Positions 32,711 through 34,311 of a stretch of 34,311 nucleotides of DNA are shown piece after piece. Numbering within the stretch: position 1 is the first letter of the stretch; each line of letters opens with the position of its first letter. This DNA comes from an uncultured Spirochaetales bacterium (GTDB taxonomy: Bacteria; Spirochaetota; Spirochaetia; Treponematales; Treponemataceae): NCBI GenBank assembly GCA_946406925.1, contig CAMJMF010000005.1, forward strand, positions 1-34,311. The letters are read 5' to 3'. The notes under the pieces are model-generated. The model was not told where the DNA came from, ran no database searches, and saw only the letters and a program-made list of their open reading frames with translations. The position numbers and the translations under genes are program-made.

Positions 32711-34311
32711 ATGACAGCTAATGAATTGCGTTCAAAATACATCGCTTTTTTTAAAAGTAAAGGACACGCTGAAATTTCCGGTAAATCTCTGATTCCGGAA
32801 AATGATCCTTCAGTTTTGTTTACAACTGCAGGTATGCATCCTTTAGTTCCTTATCTGCTTGGTGAAAAACACCCTGCCGGAACCCGTCTTACAGATTATC
32901 AGAAATGTGTTCGTACTGGTGATATTGACGAGGTTGGTGATCCTTCTCACTTAACTTGTTTTGAAATGCTTGGTAACTGGTCTTTAGGCGATTACTTCAA
33001 GAAAGAGTCAATAGCTTTTTCTTATGAATTCCTTACATCGAAAGACTGGCTTGCACTTGATCCGCGCAAAATATCAGTAACTGTATTTGCCGGTGATGAT
33101 AATGCTCCTCGTGATGAAGACGCTGCTTCTTATTGGAAAGCAAACGGCATGCCTGAAGATAAAATTGCTTATCTCCCAGCAAGCGACAACTGGTGGGCAG
33201 CAGGCCCGACTGGTCCGTGCGGCCCTGATACAGAGATTTTCTATTGGGTTGGCGAAGGCCTTCCTCCTGTAGGCTCAAACAAGGGTACAGACCCTGAAAA
33301 CTGGATGGAAATCTGGAACAACGTATTTATGCAGTTTAACCGCATTGATGAAAACACACTTGTTCCGCTTCCTAAGCAGAATGTAGATACCGGAATGGGT
33401 CTTGAGCGTACAAACTGTATTCTTCAGGGCAAAAACTCTGTTTATCTTACTGAAGTTTTTGAGCCTATTATTAATACAATCGAAAAGCTTTCAAACTATA
33501 CCTATGGTTCAGATGCAGAAAAAGACAAAAGTGTCCGCATCATCGCTGATCACTCACGTTCTGCTGTATTCATTCTTGGTGACCAGAAAGGTGTAGTACC
33601 AAGCAATGTCGGTGCAGGCTATGTTTTGCGCCGCCTTATCAGACGTGCTGTCCGTCATGGTATGAAGCTTGGCATTGACCGCGCTTTCCTGGCAGAAATT
33701 GCTGAAGCTGTTGTTGAAAATTTCAAATGCGCTTATCCTGAACTTGAAGAAAACAAAGAAAAGGTTTTCAAAGAGCTTACGGCAGAAGAAAATAAATTCC
33801 GTGATACTTTGAAGAAAGGTGAAGCTGAATTCCAGAAACTTCTTCCTAATCTGATGAAAAATCCGAAGAAAGAGATTTCTGGAAAAGTTGCATTCCGTCT
33901 TTATGACACTTTTGGTTTTCCTTTGGAACTTACACAGGAACTTGGAGCAGAGAACGGCTTCACAGTTGATGTAGAAGGCTTCAAAGAAGCAGAAAGAAAG
34001 CATCAGGAACTTTCAAGAACTCAGAGTGCAGGAACCTTTAAAGGCGGTCTTGCTGAACGTTCTGAGATAACAACAAAATATCATACTGCTACACATCTTC
34101 TGCAGGCAGCCTTGCGTCAGGTGCTCGGTCCACATGTTGCACAGAAAGGTTCTAATATTACAGAAGAGCGTATGCGCTTCGATTTCTCTCATCCTGCTCC
34201 AATGACCAAAGAAGAGATTCAGCAGGTAGAAAAAATCGTAAATGAGCAGATAAAACGTAACCTTCCGGTCAAAATGGAGATTATGAGTTTAGATGATGCT
34301 AAAAAGAGCGG
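32711..34311 (+). CDS. alaS: Alanyl-tRNA synthetase, spirochaete short type (3' end outside window)
   Basis: Class II synthetase charging tRNA-Ala; 533 residues visible, continuing past the window. N-terminus ELRSKYIAFFKSKGH; motif region FTTAGMHPLVPYL and CFEMLGNWSLGDYF; GPTGPCGPDTEIFY; VDTGMGLER for ATP; editing-site HTATH with His458 and His462, followed by QKGSNITEERMRFDFSH. Between FRLYDTFGFP and HTATH there are only about 60 residues, versus roughly 160 in E. coli: the beta-barrel segment that normally contains YAESGGQ-like residues is missing. Borrelia and other spirochaetes share this short form. The ATG has no Shine-Dalgarno and lies directly after a promoter -10. Confidence 0.95.
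   Translation, partial: MTANELRSKYIAFFKSKGHAEISGKSLIPENDPSVLFTTAGMHPLVPYLLGEKHPAGTRLTDYQKCVRTGDIDEVGDPSHLTCFEMLGNWSLGDYFKKESIAFSYEFLTSKDWLALDPRKISVTVFAGDDNAPRDEDAASYWKANGMPEDKIAYLPASDNWWAAGPTGPCGPDTEIFYWVGEGLPPVGSNKGTDPENWMEIWNNVFMQFNRIDENTLVPLPKQNVDTGMGLERTNCILQGKNSVYLTEVFEPIINTIEKLSNYTYGSDAEKDKSVRIIADHSRSAVFILGDQKGVVPSNVGAGYVLRRLIRRAVRHGMKLGIDRAFLAEIAEAVVENFKCAYPELEENKEKVFKELTAEENKFRDTLKKGEAEFQKLLPNLMKNPKKEISGKVAFRLYDTFGFPLELTQELGAENGFTVDVEGFKEAERKHQELSRTQSAGTFKGGLAERSEITTKYHTATHLLQAALRQVLGPHVAQKGSNITEERMRFDFSHPAPMTKEEIQQVEKIVNEQIKRNLPVKMEIMSLDDAKKS

Overview
The window looks like a chromosomal piece of a Treponema (spirochaete), probably a host-associated or rumen/gut type. The pointers are a short spirochaete-type alanyl-tRNA synthetase, a Gly-tethered lipoprotein next to a small outer-membrane barrel, a treponeme-like exported protein upstream of alaS, and a xylan/arabinan-type GH43 enzyme. 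The genus is inferred from gene content; no rRNA or tRNA gene was found.

Layout. 1-8.6 kb: a small membrane protein, then a minus-strand pair made of a 1909-residue alpha-2-macroglobulin-like protein and penicillin-binding protein 1C (genes overlap 11 bp), the known periplasmic protease-trap/cell-wall-repair pairing. 8.8-9.9 kb: D-Ala-D-Ala ligase. 9.9-11.6 kb: two minus-strand membrane-anchored proteins (DUF4375-like and TMEM43-like) separated by an array of hairpins. 11.8-14.6 kb: a minus-strand three-gene operon (Gfo/Idh/MocA oxidoreductase, FMN-dependent alpha-hydroxy-acid dehydrogenase, xylose-isomerase-like TIM barrel), probably for a sugar or polyol. 14.7-17.7 kb: a visibly AT-richer plus-strand block of accessory genes (uracil-DNA-glycosylase-like, ankyrin protein, Cys-rich membrane protein, small secreted Cys/His protein). 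17.7-19.2 kb: GH43 glycosidase. 19.3-22.8 kb: tRNA-dihydrouridine synthase and a RarA ATPase fused to a 350-residue C-terminal domain. 22.9-25.8 kb: a tiny secreted Cys protein, adenylate kinase with a strong terminator, and a lipoprotein/OMP pair. 26.1-29.2 kb: folD-folE2-miaB, overlapping one-carbon/folate and tRNA-modification genes. 29.3-34.3 kb: LapA-like and SPOR-domain proteins, an exported protein, and the start of alaS, which runs off the window.

The most unusual signals are non-coding. Three intergenic spacers (10.62-10.72, 29.18-29.30, 30.91-31.06 kb) are dense inverted-repeat arrays, two of them able to fold in alternative ways. A fourth leader (16.64-16.73 kb) combines a palindrome, a perfect TATAAT, a hairpin and a very strong Shine-Dalgarno site. 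Several well-conserved genes (alaS, its divergent neighbour, and rarA) have no Shine-Dalgarno site but a -10-like hexamer 6-8 nt before the ATG, suggesting leaderless mRNAs. Every gap between genes is below 300 bases.
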